In this document: positions 1 through 12,200 of the stretch, piece after piece | How positions within the stretch are numbered: the first letter of the stretch is position 1 | Layout of the letters: each line of letters begins with the position of its first letter | Assembly: GCA_026826555.1 (NCBI GenBank) | Contig: JAKSZT010053883.1 | Coordinates: 24,877,494-24,941,493, forward strand | Direction: 5' to 3' | DNA length: 64,000 nt | Source of the DNA: Tolypeutes matacus | Taxonomy: Eukaryota > Chordata > Mammalia > Cingulata > Chlamyphoridae | Translations under genes and position numbers: made by a program | The notes under the pieces: model-generated | What the model saw: only the letters and a program-made list of their open reading frames with translations | Told to the model about the DNA's origin: nothing | Databases searched by the model: none

Positions 1-881
1 CAGATGGAACTGTCTTTGGTAGGAAGGTGGTGGGGCCAGGAGAGGGGTGGTGATGTCAGGAGGGGCTGCTTGCAGTAGTTGACATGAAAGATGACCAACT
101 CTGGGACTAGGGAAAATTAAGCAGAATTAGAAAGGAAAGGACAGAGAAGATTAAGAACATACTCATGCTTCCTGAGTGAGAAGGCAGAGTCATGGTCAGC
201 CCCAGTGCATGGTAGGAGCTGCTGAGGTGATGAGATTTCTGGGGTGTTAAGAAGTTTCTCCCCTATCCTACACCAAGGCTTGTCACAGTGTCTGAATCTT
301 CCCCTATTAGTCACTCTATAGGTTAAAACATTGAAGCCTTCTGAGAAAGTTCACTCATAAGACAGTGGAATGTTAAATCTAATAATTCCCCCTTCTTCCA
401 AGTTAGAAGATTGAACACGCTCAATGAATATAACTGTCGCATCCACTGAACCAGCTGCACGACTCAGCCCGAAAGAAAAAGGGGGAGACCCCGCTGGGAC
501 TGCCCCAAACCACCCCACAATGGGGCCTGCTGAGATTCCAAAGAAAGAGGCACTAAACACCAGGATGATCAGTCTTTAAGTGTTTATTAGGGGAACTTGC
601 AGAGAGCTACAGCTACCTCACCACAGACAGTGAGATGGCAAGAAGTTCACTGGAGTATGTCTGCACCTATGACTACTTTTTAGATGATATGGGGCTGGGG
701 GACAAAGGTGGCTGCATGCCAGGGGCTTGCGTGCAAGTTTTGGGAAAACATCTGGGTATGTGCTCTTTTCTCAAAACAAGATGGGCAGGAAGCATTCAAG
801 GTTGTAACAGCTAAGGCACGGAGTGCTTCCGGGGTTTCGGGAGAAATGCCTGAGCGGAAGCAGGAGTGAGGTGACTCATGC
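1..881. other. No gene seen
   Basis: Intergenic. No conserved coding signature on either strand, and no repeat I can name. Short ORFs here look random. Confidence 0.6.
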
Positions 882-1097
882 AGGAGCAGATGTGGCTCCA
901 GCAGTTGAGCGCCTACCTCCCACGTGGGAGGTCCCAGGTTCGGTTCCCAGTGCCTCCTGAAAAAACAAACAACAAGCAAAACAAACGATAAAACTAACTC
1001 AGGGAAGCCGATGTGGTTCAGTGGTTGAGCACTGGCTTCTCACTTATGAGGTCCGGGGTTCAATCCCTGGCCCTGGTATCTCAAAACAACAAAAACA
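882..1097 (+). mobile_element. Two-headed DAS-type SINE
   Basis: Two tRNA-Ala-like heads in tandem (882-960 and about 1003-1080) are joined by an A-rich linker containing AACAAGCAAAACAAA. Each head has a recognisable B-box region (GGTTCGGTTCCC; GGTTCAATCCC). No clean TSD seen. Confidence 0.8.
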
Positions 1098-1725
1098 TGC
1101 ATTCTAAAACAGGAAAAAATAGAACTGTTCTAGTTGTGTGCAAAAAGAGAACTGCTAATGTTGTCTGTCAGCCTGCCCTCACCTCTTGAGGAGGTCTCCA
1201 AATCAGCATCTCAATCCAAGGTCTCCAAGGAACACAGGGGAAAAACTACTGGCCTAGATGATCTTCAAGGTACGGGTCAGTTCAGTTCCTTTACTGGGCT
1301 GAGCACTGAGCTAGGAGCTTTGGAGCCAGAGGTGAGCAGGATAGGTGCTCTCGAGGAAGCCTGGGAGTTAGCCCACTGGCCAACTGTGTGGCATTGTCTA
1401 TTGCTTATTTTCTTAAACCCAGAAGCTTCACCCGTTTGCCTTTCCTCTCTGGCTCCTGATGGCAGCTGAGTTCATGACTCTTGGGCCTGTGGGAGAGGCA
1501 GAACGTATAAACAGATTATTACAAGCGATATACAGAAACAATGGTGGAGAGAATGATTAACTTTGTTTGGAATTAGGTATTGATAGAAAGCTTCAGAGAA
1601 AAGATGTTGTCTGAAATATAGGTTGCTAGACAGAAAAGGATGTGCAAAGAAAGAAGTATCTAACAGCAAGGTGCATTTCAGGTATTGAGATCCTTTCTTT
1701 TGAATAACCTCTGCCCATACTTTTT

Positions 1726-1918
1726 TTTTTAAGGAAGTACCAGGGATTGAACCTAGGACTTCATACGTGGAAGCAGGCACTCAACCACTGAGCTACATCT
1801 GCTCCCCAATAAGAGCTTTTTCTTTGTTTGTTTGCTTGTTAGAAGGTACTGGGGATCGAACCCGGGATCTTGTACATAGGAAGCAGGCATGCAACAACTT
1901 AAGCTACATCCGCTCCCT
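1726..1918 (-). mobile_element. Two-headed SINE with 14-bp TSD
   Basis: Two reverse-complement heads (about 1735-1806 and 1845-1917). Perfect TSD TGCCCATACTTTTT at 1712-1725 and 1919-1932. Confidence 0.85.
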
Positions 1919-1932
1919 TGCCCATACTTTTT

Positions 1933-3084
1933 ACTTCTTGTTGCCTCCTTATTGCCACCACTGCTCCCCAAGCATCTTCCTTCAAATATCTTCTCAGGTC
2001 CAGAGCAAATCTTAAAAGGAAAAATAAATTCTCTGAAAGGTTAAGAAAAAAGGAAGGGAACAGAAGAGGTGTATATGAGTGGGCAGAGTCTGTCAGGAAA
2101 CCCTAAACAGCTCTGACAGTCATCAAAGCTTGTAGAAAATTCTACTCTCCTTGCTTGGGGCGGTGGGGCCCAGAATCCCTAAGCATAGACTCTGCTGACA
2201 GCTAAGGCAGATCTCCCTTTCCACTAATCCTTGGAGGCCACCTGGGCTTTCATTTAGTCTGCTCTCAGTCTCACTGAGCTGGGGACCCTGGGAGATGGCA
2301 AGGGGCCCTTTCCAATCTGCCCCACCCTTCACTGGGGCCTTCTATGCTGTTCTGGGCTTGCCTGAGGCCAGCTGGGGATGGGGAGACAGATGGGGTGAGC
2401 TCGGGCCTGGCCCCTCTAGCAGGTCCCAAGTGACCAGATTGACTTCTCAAGCCCCTGCTGGTCCCTACCTCTGGCCATTCTCCCCGAGTCCTCACCTAGT
2501 GTCCCTTCTCAGCAAACAGTGCCTAGAATTCTTGGAAAATTAGGAAAATGATATCTTAAAATCATAGATCATACTGGAAAAGACCTTGATGGTCCTCTAA
2601 TTGAGTGATTCACCAATGCTAGTGTTCAGACCACTTGCATCTGAATCCAGGGCCCACACCAGCCTAATTCTAGCAAAATCTCTGGAGGTGGGCTTTGGTT
2701 ATGGGCATCTTTAATATATTCTGCAGGGATTATGATGAGCAGCTCTCACTCTCTGAATCAATATGACACAGGAATTCCTGTCAAGTGATCACCCAGCTTC
2801 TGCTTGAACACCTCCAGTGATGAGGAACTCCTGACTCTCTTATCCATGGGCAGCTGATTCAGTTGTTCCCTTTTTTCTTAAGTGGAAATCCACCTTCTTG
2901 GCTTTGCATTTTGAAGTCTTCCAAAGTAAGTGCGTTCCTTCTCTCTCTTCTAAGGTAGCCTTTTGAATGTTTGAAGACAGTGATCTTTAGTTCTTACAAA
3001 AATGACCTCCTTAGAGGGCACTCAGACCCAAAAGTCATCCTCAAGTAAGGTCCAACCTGCTGTGCAGAGAACCAAGAAATCTCT
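1933..3084. other. No gene seen; old repeat relics
   Basis: Weak MER5-like sequence at 2590-2745 and CR1/L3-like wording at 2775-2990 (ACACCTCCAGTGATGAGGAA). The ORFs at 2123-2543 lack any recognisable domain. Confidence 0.5.
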
Positions 3085-3484
3085 GCCAGCTCCCTTTCCA
3101 TAGGACAAAGCCCAAAGCTGCCAACCTGGCTATCAAGGCCCTTGGAAGCCAGGTGCCAACACTTGACAAGGTTTCTATTTCTTCTGACACTCCTCCAACA
3201 TGCTGTTACCACCATGGACTGGGTCATTTTTGAACACCTCAGATTTGGTGATCTTTGGTTTTGTCCATGTTTTTTCCAACTACATAGAATGTGGTTACCT
3301 CCTCCCCTCCCTTCTCCCCAATTTCTGGTGATCCTTTAAATTCACCTTAAGTGTCAATTCCTCAGTAAAACTTCCCGACTCCCTCCCACCAGGCACTATT
3401 CCCTAATTGGAAGGTATGCCTCTGACAGCATGTATTAGGTTGTATTTGAATTGCTTCTTTATATCTGTTTCTAAAAATATACAT

Positions 3485-3722
3485 GAGGGAGTGGATGTGG
3501 CTCAAGCTGTTGAGTGCCCACCTCCCACATGGGAGGTCCTGGGTTTGGTTCCTGCTGCCTCCTGGAAAAAAAAAAAAAAAAACCAACCCAACAACAACAA
3601 GCAAAACAAATCAATTCAGGGAAGTGGATGTGGCTCAGTGGTTGAGCACTGGCTTCCCTCATACCAGGTCCTGGGTTCAATCTCCGGCTCCTGGTACCTC
3701 AAAACAAAACAAAACAAAACAA
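3485..3722 (+). mobile_element. Two-headed SINE
   Basis: Same architecture and linker as the copy at 882-1097, with a longer internal A run (3566-3582) and an (AAAAC)n tail. Confidence 0.8.
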
Positions 3723-3732
3723 ATATGACCGG

Positions 3733-4380
3733 ACACAAAGCCCAGGATAAATGTGGTATCTCTTCCTGGATTGTGTGTTTTACTTGGTGCTCACTCATAT
3801 AAAACATTATTAAAGTTAAACAAGCATGCAGCACACAAAAATCACATCCATTTTCATTGAACAAAAGGTAGGAGGGACTGTTCTAGAATAACAGACTAGA
3901 AAGATGAAATAGCCAAATGTATGAAACTTGAAAAAATAACTATGAAAGACATTTTTTTAAAGTTTTGTTTATTCGCTTCCCCCTCCCCCCCCCGGTTGTG
4001 CTGTGCTCACTGTCTGCTGCTCTGTGTGTTTGTGGTGTGCTTGTCTTCTTTTTAGGAGGCACCGGGAACCCAACCTGGGATTTCCCATGTGGTAGGTGGG
4101 TGCCCAACTGCTTAAGCCACATCTGCTTCTCTGAAAGACATTTTTGAGACTGGGGAAATTTTAATAATTATTAGATTATATTACGGGATTACTGTGAATT
4201 TTCTTTGGTGTAATAATGATATTGTGGTTATGAAAGAGAATGTTCTTAGGAGATGCTTGCTGGAGTACCTGGGAGTAAAGAATTATGTCTGTATCTTACT
4301 TTCAATGACATTGAATTGTTAAATTTAGGTGGAATGTATATAGATGTTCACTACATTTGAAATTTTTAAAAAGAAAAAGT
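3733..4380 (+). mobile_element. Old L1 3' end (plus), split by a SINE
   Basis: An old L1 3'-terminal segment (motifs around 4146-4375 parallel those at 16.05-16.4 kb and close with AAAAAGTT-like sequence). The SINE at 3957-4131 interrupts it. Family level is by recollection of the consensus. Confidence 0.5.
3957..4131 (-). mobile_element. Single-headed SINE with 14-bp TSD
   Basis: Minus-strand copy with the C-rich/TGTG body and one head. TSD TGAAAGACATTTTT at 3943-3956 and 4132-4145. It splits an old L1 3' end. Confidence 0.85.
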
Positions 4381-5094
4381 TGGGTGGGAGGGATATTTTT
4401 TACACATTCATTTAAGGTAAGATTTCAAGGTAATTAATTTCAGGATTCCTTCCTTCTGCCCCAGTTCATTCTCTTTTGCCATTAAAGACACTTACTAGGA
4501 AAAGTTTGAGAAGCCCCGATTTTTGTTTTTCTCCCCTCCCTTCTGTCCCATACTCCCTAGTCTGTGAACCCCCAAGAGGCTAACTCAGACATCGCTGTAT
4601 TCTCAGAGCCTAACACAGGACTTGCCACAGAGGGGTGTTAATAAAATGTCCCCCAAATAAACAAAACAATGAACCAAGTTCTAGGTCTGCCACTGACTTG
4701 ATATGCTCCTTGGTAGGAGCTTGGGAAAACTGTACCCCTCAGAGCGTAGGTTTCTCCTTCTGTAAAATGAGGTTGGACTGGATGACCCAAGGACCTACAA
4801 AGGCCCTTCTAGCTCCAGCACCTTTGGATACTGTTCTTGGGGCTTTGAAGGAAGGTCAGAGGCCTTTTTTCTACACAATGCCCCACAGTCCCACCAGGCA
4901 GAGATGAGTGCAGTGGATCAATCCCTGCCCTCTGGCCAAGCAACTAAAAGCTTTAGCTCAGCCATGGACTTTGGGAGAAGTGTTCTGAAGCTCACATGGA
5001 GCATGTGTAAGTTTTCTTGTTAGCCAAGGAGTGGCAGAAGTCAATTTGCCTTGATGTTGCCTTTTGAGGCTATAGTTACAGCCATGACCAAAAC

Positions 5095-5262
5095 CGGTGT
5101 CCTCAACTGTGTCACAAATTGGAATCACCTAAGGAAGTTTTAAGAAATACTGATGCTTACCCTAGAGTTTCTGATTTACCTGGTCAGAAATATGGCCTAA
5201 TCATCTGGATTTTTAAAGGCCCTTAGTGATTCTAATGTGCAGTTAAGGTTAAAAGCCACTAA
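5095..5262 (+). mobile_element. MER5-like relic
   Basis: Diverged: AATTGGAATCACCTAAGGAA, AGTTTCTGATTTACCTGGTC, AAAAGCCACTAA. A second, weaker one lies at about 2590-2745. Confidence 0.55.
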
Positions 5263-5282
5263 CACCTACACTATGGTGATGA

Positions 5283-5420
5283 GGTAAGAGCTCCAGCTGG
5301 GTTTTGATCCTGGCTTTGCCACCTACAAGCTGGGTGATCTTGGGCAAGTTATTTCTGCTCTTTGAGTATGTTATATATAAGAATCAAGTGAAATAATACA
5401 TACACAGTACTAAGACAAAA
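5283..5420 (+). mobile_element. MIR relic
   Basis: Core wording TTTTGATCCTGGCTTTGCCA, CTGGGTGATCTTGGGCAAGT. Other MIR-like relics by the same criterion: about 4675-4830, 21470-21640, 30935-31075, 43705-43890, 52425-52640, 57895-58005 and 61505-61640. Confidence 0.65.
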
Positions 5421-5491
5421 ATAACAGCTAATAGTTAAGGACAAGTATTAATAAGTGAGAAGGAAAAGACGCCTTTCTGGGCCCCTAGAGT

Positions 5492-5668
5492 AGTGGTTCT
5501 CAAGCTTGCAGCAGAATCACCTGGAGGGCTTGTTAAACAGAGTCCTGAGCACCTCCCCCAGTCTCAGTAGGTCTAGGGTGGAGCTCAAGAATTTGCATTT
5601 CTAGCAAGTTCTCAGGTGATGCTGCTTCTGCTGCTCTGGGGACCACACCCTTAAGAATCACTGCTCTA
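5492..5668 (+). mobile_element. MER5A-type hAT MITE relic
   Basis: Near-consensus wording: AGTGGTTCTCAAGCTTG, AGAATCACCTGGAGGGCTTG, AATTTGCATTTCTAGCAAGT, and a terminal AATCACTGCTCTAGAG. Its inverted ends match. Confidence 0.75.
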
Positions 5669-5808
5669 GAGCAGGGTTTCTCAACCGCAGCACAAATGAC
5701 ATTTTGGAACAGCGAATTCTTTGAGCATTAAGGGCTTCTACCCACTAAATGCCAGTAGTACCCCCCCCCAAGCTGTGACAATTGCCCAAGGTTGGGAACC
5801 ACTGTTCC
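5669..5808 (-). mobile_element. MER20-type hAT MITE relic, internally deleted
   Basis: GCAGGGTTTCTCAACC, TGACATTTTGG, CCCACTAAATGCCAGTAGTA and GGGAACCACTG fit my recollection of MER20. It is shorter than the usual ~220 bp. Confidence 0.6.
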
Positions 5809-6971
5809 AGAAGATAGAAGTTAAAGAAGACTCCAAGAGTCCAGGTTGGTTGAGAGGCAAGTGAGGAAGAGAAGCTGAAGCCTGGAAAGGAGGCAAGTTC
5901 AGTCTAACCTGGGACTTGATGCAGAGAGGGTGGGTGTCCACCCAATGTTTTCTCAGAGAAGGATCCTTTTCTCTTTTACTTGTTTCCCATTCACCCATCT
6001 TAAGATATTAACAAGCAGCAAACTCTAGGTTCACCAGTGAAAAGCAATACTCTAGTTTTGCTGTGAAGAAGTAAAACTAACTTCTAATTTGTCCTTTCTA
6101 GCTAGTAACTAGACGTCAATCCTTGGCCACAACTATTCTTGTCTCAAGCAACTCTTTGTATTACCGGTTTCCTTGGAACAGTACAGTGGTCTGGAAAGCT
6201 GGATCTGGCTTCCTACGCATTTCATCCTTGCACAACTCCATGAGGCCCATGGAGATCTCCAGGGATTAGCTTCTCCCATTTGAGATGGTGTCAACCATCC
6301 CTGCACAACCAGGGGGAGGTGAAGGAAGACAGCACCAATTTGTGTTTTGATGGGTTCAGTGGTTTAGGACTAGATGGGATTGGGGCTATAGGCTAGGAGA
6401 AAAAATAATCAGGGAGGCCAAAACCCACAGAAAAATGGCCTGAAAATCCACCTATTCGACAATTCAGTCTACAAAACTCAACTACCCTGTGAATTTTGGC
6501 TCTGTAAGTGCCAACAGTATTAAGTCCTAGAGGCTGTGGAAGTCATAAAGGGAAATTAACTAAAAACCAGAGATGCCATTACTCATTCGGGAGCAATCTA
6601 TCTCTCCCAAAGTGAGAATACAATTTGTACCCTCTGGGGATGTTTTATACTCAAATCTTTATTCCCCAGGCTCAGGACCTCTATCCCTTTAAATTCTAAG
6701 TGGTACTGCTATTTCCTGCTAATGGCTCCTACCCAACCTTTTGAAGAAGGCACTTGGGAGGACTGAAGAGGCTGAGGTTAGAAGAAAGCCCTTGCAATCT
6801 CCAGGGCCTTGGTTCTTCCTAGTTACTGCCAATGTCTCAAGGGACTGGCAGGCTTTTTAAAGTGCAGTGTCAAGGTTCAAGCCTTGTCGGTTTTATCAAG
6901 TCAAGAATGAGGGGGGTGGTTGGAGGGGAGGATTAATTTTGAGGTATGTGGACCTGGTGTTTAAGAGAATA
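5809..6971. other. No gene seen
   Basis: Unique-looking intergenic sequence with no recognised repeat or coding feature. Confidence 0.55.
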
Positions 6972-7081
6972 GGGAAGAGCGGATGTAGCCCAAGTGGTTG
7001 AGTGCCTGCTTCCTATGTACAAGGTCCTGGGGTTCAATCCCCATGCACCTCATTAAAAATAAATAAAAATAAATAAAATAT
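6972..7081 (+). mobile_element. Short single-headed SINE
   Basis: A tRNA-like head directly followed by a (TAAA)n tail; there is no body. About 1.6 kb beyond the SNRNP40 poly(A) site. Confidence 0.8.
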
Positions 7082-8689
7082 TAAGGAGTCACCTGTGAAA
7101 GTGTTGGAGTGGGAAGCACATCTTGCATGCTGTCTGCAGCCAAATCTCTCCTGGTTAAAGGAATGGCCATATATATAATTGCTCAGGTCAGAAATCTGAG
7201 ACCCACCACTCTCTTTGGAGATTCAGTGGTGCTCCGTATATTAAAGCAGTCCTACAGTAATGATACCAGTTTCTCTTTAACTCAGTCGTTCCCAAATTTA
7301 TTTGAGCATGAAATCTTTATTACCCCGAATATCTAACAACATACCTGGGAAACAGTGTTCTGTGGAATATGCTTTAGGAAACGTCAACCTATAGCATCAA
7401 GTGCATTGAAGTACAAGCTCTCCAGAATTTGGCCGCTACTCAATTCAACTTTGCTGTCTGTTGGTTCCGTCCTCTAACCATGCTGAAGTTCTCTGGGCTC
7501 ATCAAATGTACCACGCTGTTTCTTGGAATGAACATATTCTTTGTCTACCTGGCAAAGTCCAATCATTCTTCAAGTCCCAACCTAAGCATAATCACATAAA
7601 TGTGAAGCTTCCTTAACTCTCCCAGGCATAATAAATTGTTTCCTCCTGTGTTCCCAGGATACTTTATTCAAACTTCATGCACTGAACTAAAAGTAATTGG
7701 TTTGACAGCTTTACCATTCTGCTGGTTCCTCTATTCATGAGTTAAATAAATCTTCGACATGTACCCACTTAAAAAAAAAAAGGTAATTGATTTGAGATGG
7801 TCTTTTCTATTGGTCTGTGCATTTCCCGAGATGGCAAGGACAGGGCCTTATTAATCTCTGTCCCTGGGAACAACTATTCATGCCTGCCACATAATAGGGG
7901 TTGGTGTGTTTGCTGTATGATTGTTACCAAAACCCACGGTAATACACTCCTTCTTTTACAAGTCAAGAAAAATACATGATTCAGGTTTGTGAACTAAAAG
8001 TATAACACCAAATGTCTAGAACAGGTTGTAGCTGTGAAGACCTCTTGGTTCTGAGATATGTGATTCAGAAAAGACACTCTACTTCCCAGTACCAGATGGG
8101 ATTCATTAGTCCCTCTGTGTATGGGACACAGTCACCCAATGATCCAGGGAGAAAGTAAAATGTCTTAGGGGACAGAAGGCTACTGATGGAATTTCTTAAT
8201 GTCCCCGTCAGTTTAGGCTAAGACAAATAAAACAATCATAGTCTCAGACAATGTCATGGTTTGGCTCCACCTAAACCCTTTCATATTCCTTTTGAAGTTG
8301 AGTTGACAGCATTCCAGCCAATTTCATTTTTACCAGGTGGGACTGCTGCTCAGAAAAGTGCTTTTGGTAGGAGGAAGAGTAGCCACAAACTCTGTTCATT
8401 AAAGACCATATGTAAGAACATAAGACCCTGGTTATTTTAGAACTTATCACTTCTTGGCTGCTCCTCTTCTAGTAGAAGAAAAGTATTTGTTACTTATATA
8501 ATTATTCTGTTTGTTATTTTTGTGGGAGTAAAACTAAAAACACAGAAAAGGGAAATCCCAAGAAAACAGCTTCTCAGAAGTTTAACTGGATTGTATCTCC
8601 TGGCCACAACATGCCCTTGCTCTGATTTATAGTAATCAAGCATAGAAGAAAAAAAGCAATAAATCTAACCCACACAGCATTTGTAAAAA
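7082..8689. other. No gene seen; 3' flank of SNRNP40
   Basis: Contains L2-like wording near 7430-7640 and nothing else recognised. Upstream of 8690 is beyond the inferred SNRNP40 cleavage site. Confidence 0.5.
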
Positions 8690-9154
8690 GGCATCTATTT
8701 GGCTTTTAATACAAAAAAACTCAGAGAAACAAAAAGACAGTATCATACAAGCCAGTTACTGAACCAAAAACAAAAAAACCAACCAATCAAAAAAAGCCAA
8801 CGAACTTCAGTCACATTCCCTGTCTTCCGCCTGGATTAGAAAACAGGAAACTAAAAACCAACCAATGTCAGTCCCTTTGAAAAAGTTCTATTAAAAAAAA
8901 AAAAGAAAGAAAGAAAGAAAAAAAAAGTCCCTGAAATGTGGCAGGCGGTTTCTGAGGCCACTGGTAGCTTGCCTAATCATCCTGGTAAAATGGGATACAT
9001 GTGTGTTGTTGGAAGATGGCCACCTCCTCCTCTGTTTCTTGCTAGTAATGGTCTTCATCTGAAAGAAGGATGCTGGCCTGGGTACCATTCAATGCCACAT
9101 ATACAGTTTAAGGGTTCAAGGTCAAGCTGCCTGGGAGTCTTCCATTCCACATCT
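8690..9154 (-). other. SNRNP40: SNRNP40 3'UTR
   Basis: This is the stretch between the TGA and a probable cleavage site near 8690. It carries an A-rich/GAAA tract at 8893-8926 (U-rich with UUUC repeats in the mRNA). I see no repeat family covering the rest. The end is inferred from the poly(A) signal, not from transcript data. Confidence 0.6.
8705..8710 (-). terminator. SNRNP40: Candidate SNRNP40 poly(A) signal ATTAAA
   Basis: ATTAAA on the minus strand. A GT-rich segment (TGTGTGGGT) lies about 30-40 bases further downstream, near 8670, as expected for cleavage near 8690. I saw no AATAAA between here and the stop codon. Confidence 0.5.
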
Positions 9155-9204
9155 TCACTGAATCTCCCCCATATACAGTCTCTTGTCACTCGATGCTGAG
9201 AGAA
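9155..9204 (-). CDS. SNRNP40: SNRNP40 coding exon 10 (residues 343-358 and stop)
   Basis: The acceptor has a good pyrimidine tract (TTCTTTTCGCCTCAG|TT). The exon encodes [16 protein letters not shown] followed by TGA at 9157-9155. The codon at 9202-9200 is CTC (Leu), where I recall Ile in the human protein. It is too short (50 coding nt) to appear as a long ORF and was placed by homology and phase. Confidence 0.93.
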
Positions 9205-12200
9205 CTGAGGCGAAAAGAACAAAGAAGATAATGAAGGCTCAAGGACACTTGGTGTTCAAGGGTTCTTGGGTCAAGAGCAAATTTTGGTATAGAAGAGCAA
9301 TAGGATTTAGCTTGAATTCTCCTCCTCTGAAATACCAGTCACAGGAAACTGTAGCCTGGCTTTTCAGTCCAAGCCCTCTTGAAGCCATGAGGGTGACTGT
9401 GATATGAGAAACCGATATTTAAAAAAAAAAAAAAAAAAAAAACCAATTGTCAGGCATTTCTGATGTCCTTTGTCAGTCAGCTCTAAGAAAAAACCCCGCC
9501 TCAAGTCATTCTAAGAGAGGAATCAATGTTTGTGTGAGTCATTTTCTAAATGTGCTAGAAAGTTACATGTTCTCCTTAAATTCAAACCCTTTATTTTGTT
9601 TAACTAGTCAATAAAATTTAAGTTAATCTGCAATTTATATCTGAATATTAAAAAGCATCATTCTTCTATGCAAATGCATCATCGAAACACATATTTGAAG
9701 CAAATAAACTCAGAAAAACTAACCAACTTCCCTTTGAGATGGAGAAAAAAATGGAATGTAGCTGTTACCCTCATTATTTAGGACAACAAATGGTGAGACT
9801 GTAGTTGAGTCTGTTTGTATAGAAACTTCCATCAAACAGATCTCTATCTCTGCCTCCATATTCCCAGGGCTCCTCTGGGGAGATTCCCACAGCTTCCCTT
9901 TCCCTATAGTCAGGACAAACTTACTGATGGGTTCATCGGGGTGGAAAGCCACTTCATTGATGGAGCCAGCGTGGCCCGGCAGCTTATACAGAATCCTCCT
10001 GCTTGTGGTATCCCATACATACACAAACCTACAAGGTATCATGAAAAACAAAAGTAAGGCCAACAAAGGCTGAGGGTAGGGCAGAGGCATGGCTTTTTAA
10101 GGGAAATAAAGTGACAATTTATTTACTGACCCCATATTTATGGAGCTGTGCTCTGCTTTTAGAAACTAGGAACACAGAATTTGAATAAGACATGGACCCT
10201 GCCCTTGAGAAACTGAGTGGAGAAATATGAATAGTTAAAAATATAAGCAATAGTGGTTTTTTTCAAGCACAAGGTTCTGAGCTAAGAAGGAATATGGAGA
10301 GAAGAAAGACAATTTGTAATAAGATCCCACACTCAAACCTCCTTCAAAGACCATTCTGTATAATTACGCTGTAGTTAACCTCATTTTCATCCAGGAATGT
10401 CTTAAAGGTAACCCAACCCACCACAGTTTGGAAGTCTAGGTTGTAGGTCCAGTTGAATTAGCTTAGTATTCTACTCAAAACTATAGAGCTCAGAGGAAGG
10501 GTCAGGGCATTTCTGATACATAAATGTAACCCAAATATTCACATATTCACTTGAGCCAAATCTTACAGTGAATTCACGGGCAGAAAGAACAAAGAACTCT
10601 AGAATGGGAAGGGGCCAACAGAAGAAATCAGCTATTTTAGCTCCTCATTTTACAGACAAGAAAACTAAACTAAGGTTCAGTGACTTTTCCAAAGTGATAT
10701 AGTCCATCAGTGGCTCAGTGGCAGAACTAAAATTAGAACAGTTTTTTTTTTTTTTTTTCTTTTTTTCTTTTCAGGAGGTACTGGGGATTCAATCTGGGAC
10801 CTTGTATATAGGAAACTGGTGCTCAACCACCGAGCCACACCCATTCCCCAAATTAGAACTCTTAATATATTACAGTATTCTCCTTTCTCTTACCACTCTT
10901 AAATTGTCCTGGCCAAAAAAGAAAAATTTCTTTGACCTCAATCCTGCTTGAGTCATTTTAGCTTTAGCAGAAGGGTAAAATAAAGAAAAATCTTTATATA
11001 ATCATGTAAAAATAATCTGTTGGTAACTTTTAAACAAAAGCTTCTTAATTATATTAGTCAGCTCTCAAGGGCTTAGGCTTCATAGGGACTGAGTAAAGGT
11101 CCTAAGAAAGATGGAAGAGAAGCAGAAACCCCATCTGTCTACAGACTCCATAGCTGTGATGCTTGGCTCCTTGGCTCTGATGGTCTTCTTTCCTGCCATC
11201 CACAAATAACTGGTTCTCATTAATCCAGCTAAGGCAGTGTGGCATGGTAAGAGTATGATCCCTGGAGTCAGAAAAATCTGGGTTCAAATCTCAGTGCAGG
11301 GAAGCAGCTGTGGCTCAATCAGTAGGGCTCCCGTTTACCATATGGGAGGCCCCGGTTTCGGTTCCCGGGGCCTCCTGGTGAAGGCAAGCCCTCTTGCACG
11401 GCGTGGTTAGCTGACCCAGCGAGCACAAGCAGCAAGGGGGGGATAAATGAATAAATAAATAAAATCTTTAAAAAAAAAAAAAAAAAAAAAAATCTCAGTG
11501 CAGCCTTGTAATCTTAGACAATTATTTAACTTTTCTGAGTGTCTCTTTCCTTAGTTATAATGATGGAGACAATACTGATCTCACAACTTTGTTGAGAAAA
11601 ATAAACGAGATAATGTAAACAAAGTGCCTGGCACAGGCACATGGAATTAATGATTCCAATTGTTATGATGAATAGATTGGTTATCAAAACAATCATATTA
11701 AGTCAATAGGATAAATAAACCACTCATGGCAGAGAGACTGGACAGTCTTCCTGTAATCCCTGGTAGGACTGTTGAAGAGTTTAAGTCTGAACATGAGGAG
11801 GAGATTTGCAAGCAGAGAAGGGAAATGCCAAATCTAGGCCAAGCTGAAAAGCAGTTTTCTGAGAAGGATACAATTCCCAGGTACATAAAAGCCAGTGGCT
11901 CCCCAGATCGCCAAAGGTTTACTTTAAGGTCTCACTCTCTATGGCTGCCATTTAGATATTAAATTTAGAGAGGTTCCTTGTCCTCACCTTACTTTGGCAG
12001 GAACCAGGCCCCTGAAATAGAGCTGCTTGTTGGTGTGGGGCTAACTGGAGAGGTGGCCTGTGAAATCTGATCAACCCCCAGCAAGTACAGAGAGTTAGGC
12101 TTTCCCTAGACCAAAGCCGTGCTTCCACATGTAAAGTTTAAAGGAACAACGCAGAAGATGTAGAAGAGGACACTGCAAATCAGAAAGCACCAACATTGGA

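Noticed and set aside
1..8689. Exons of a neighbouring gene such as NKAIN1
   Set aside because: No recognisable exon was seen. In human, as I recall, the next gene lies farther away than this flank reaches.
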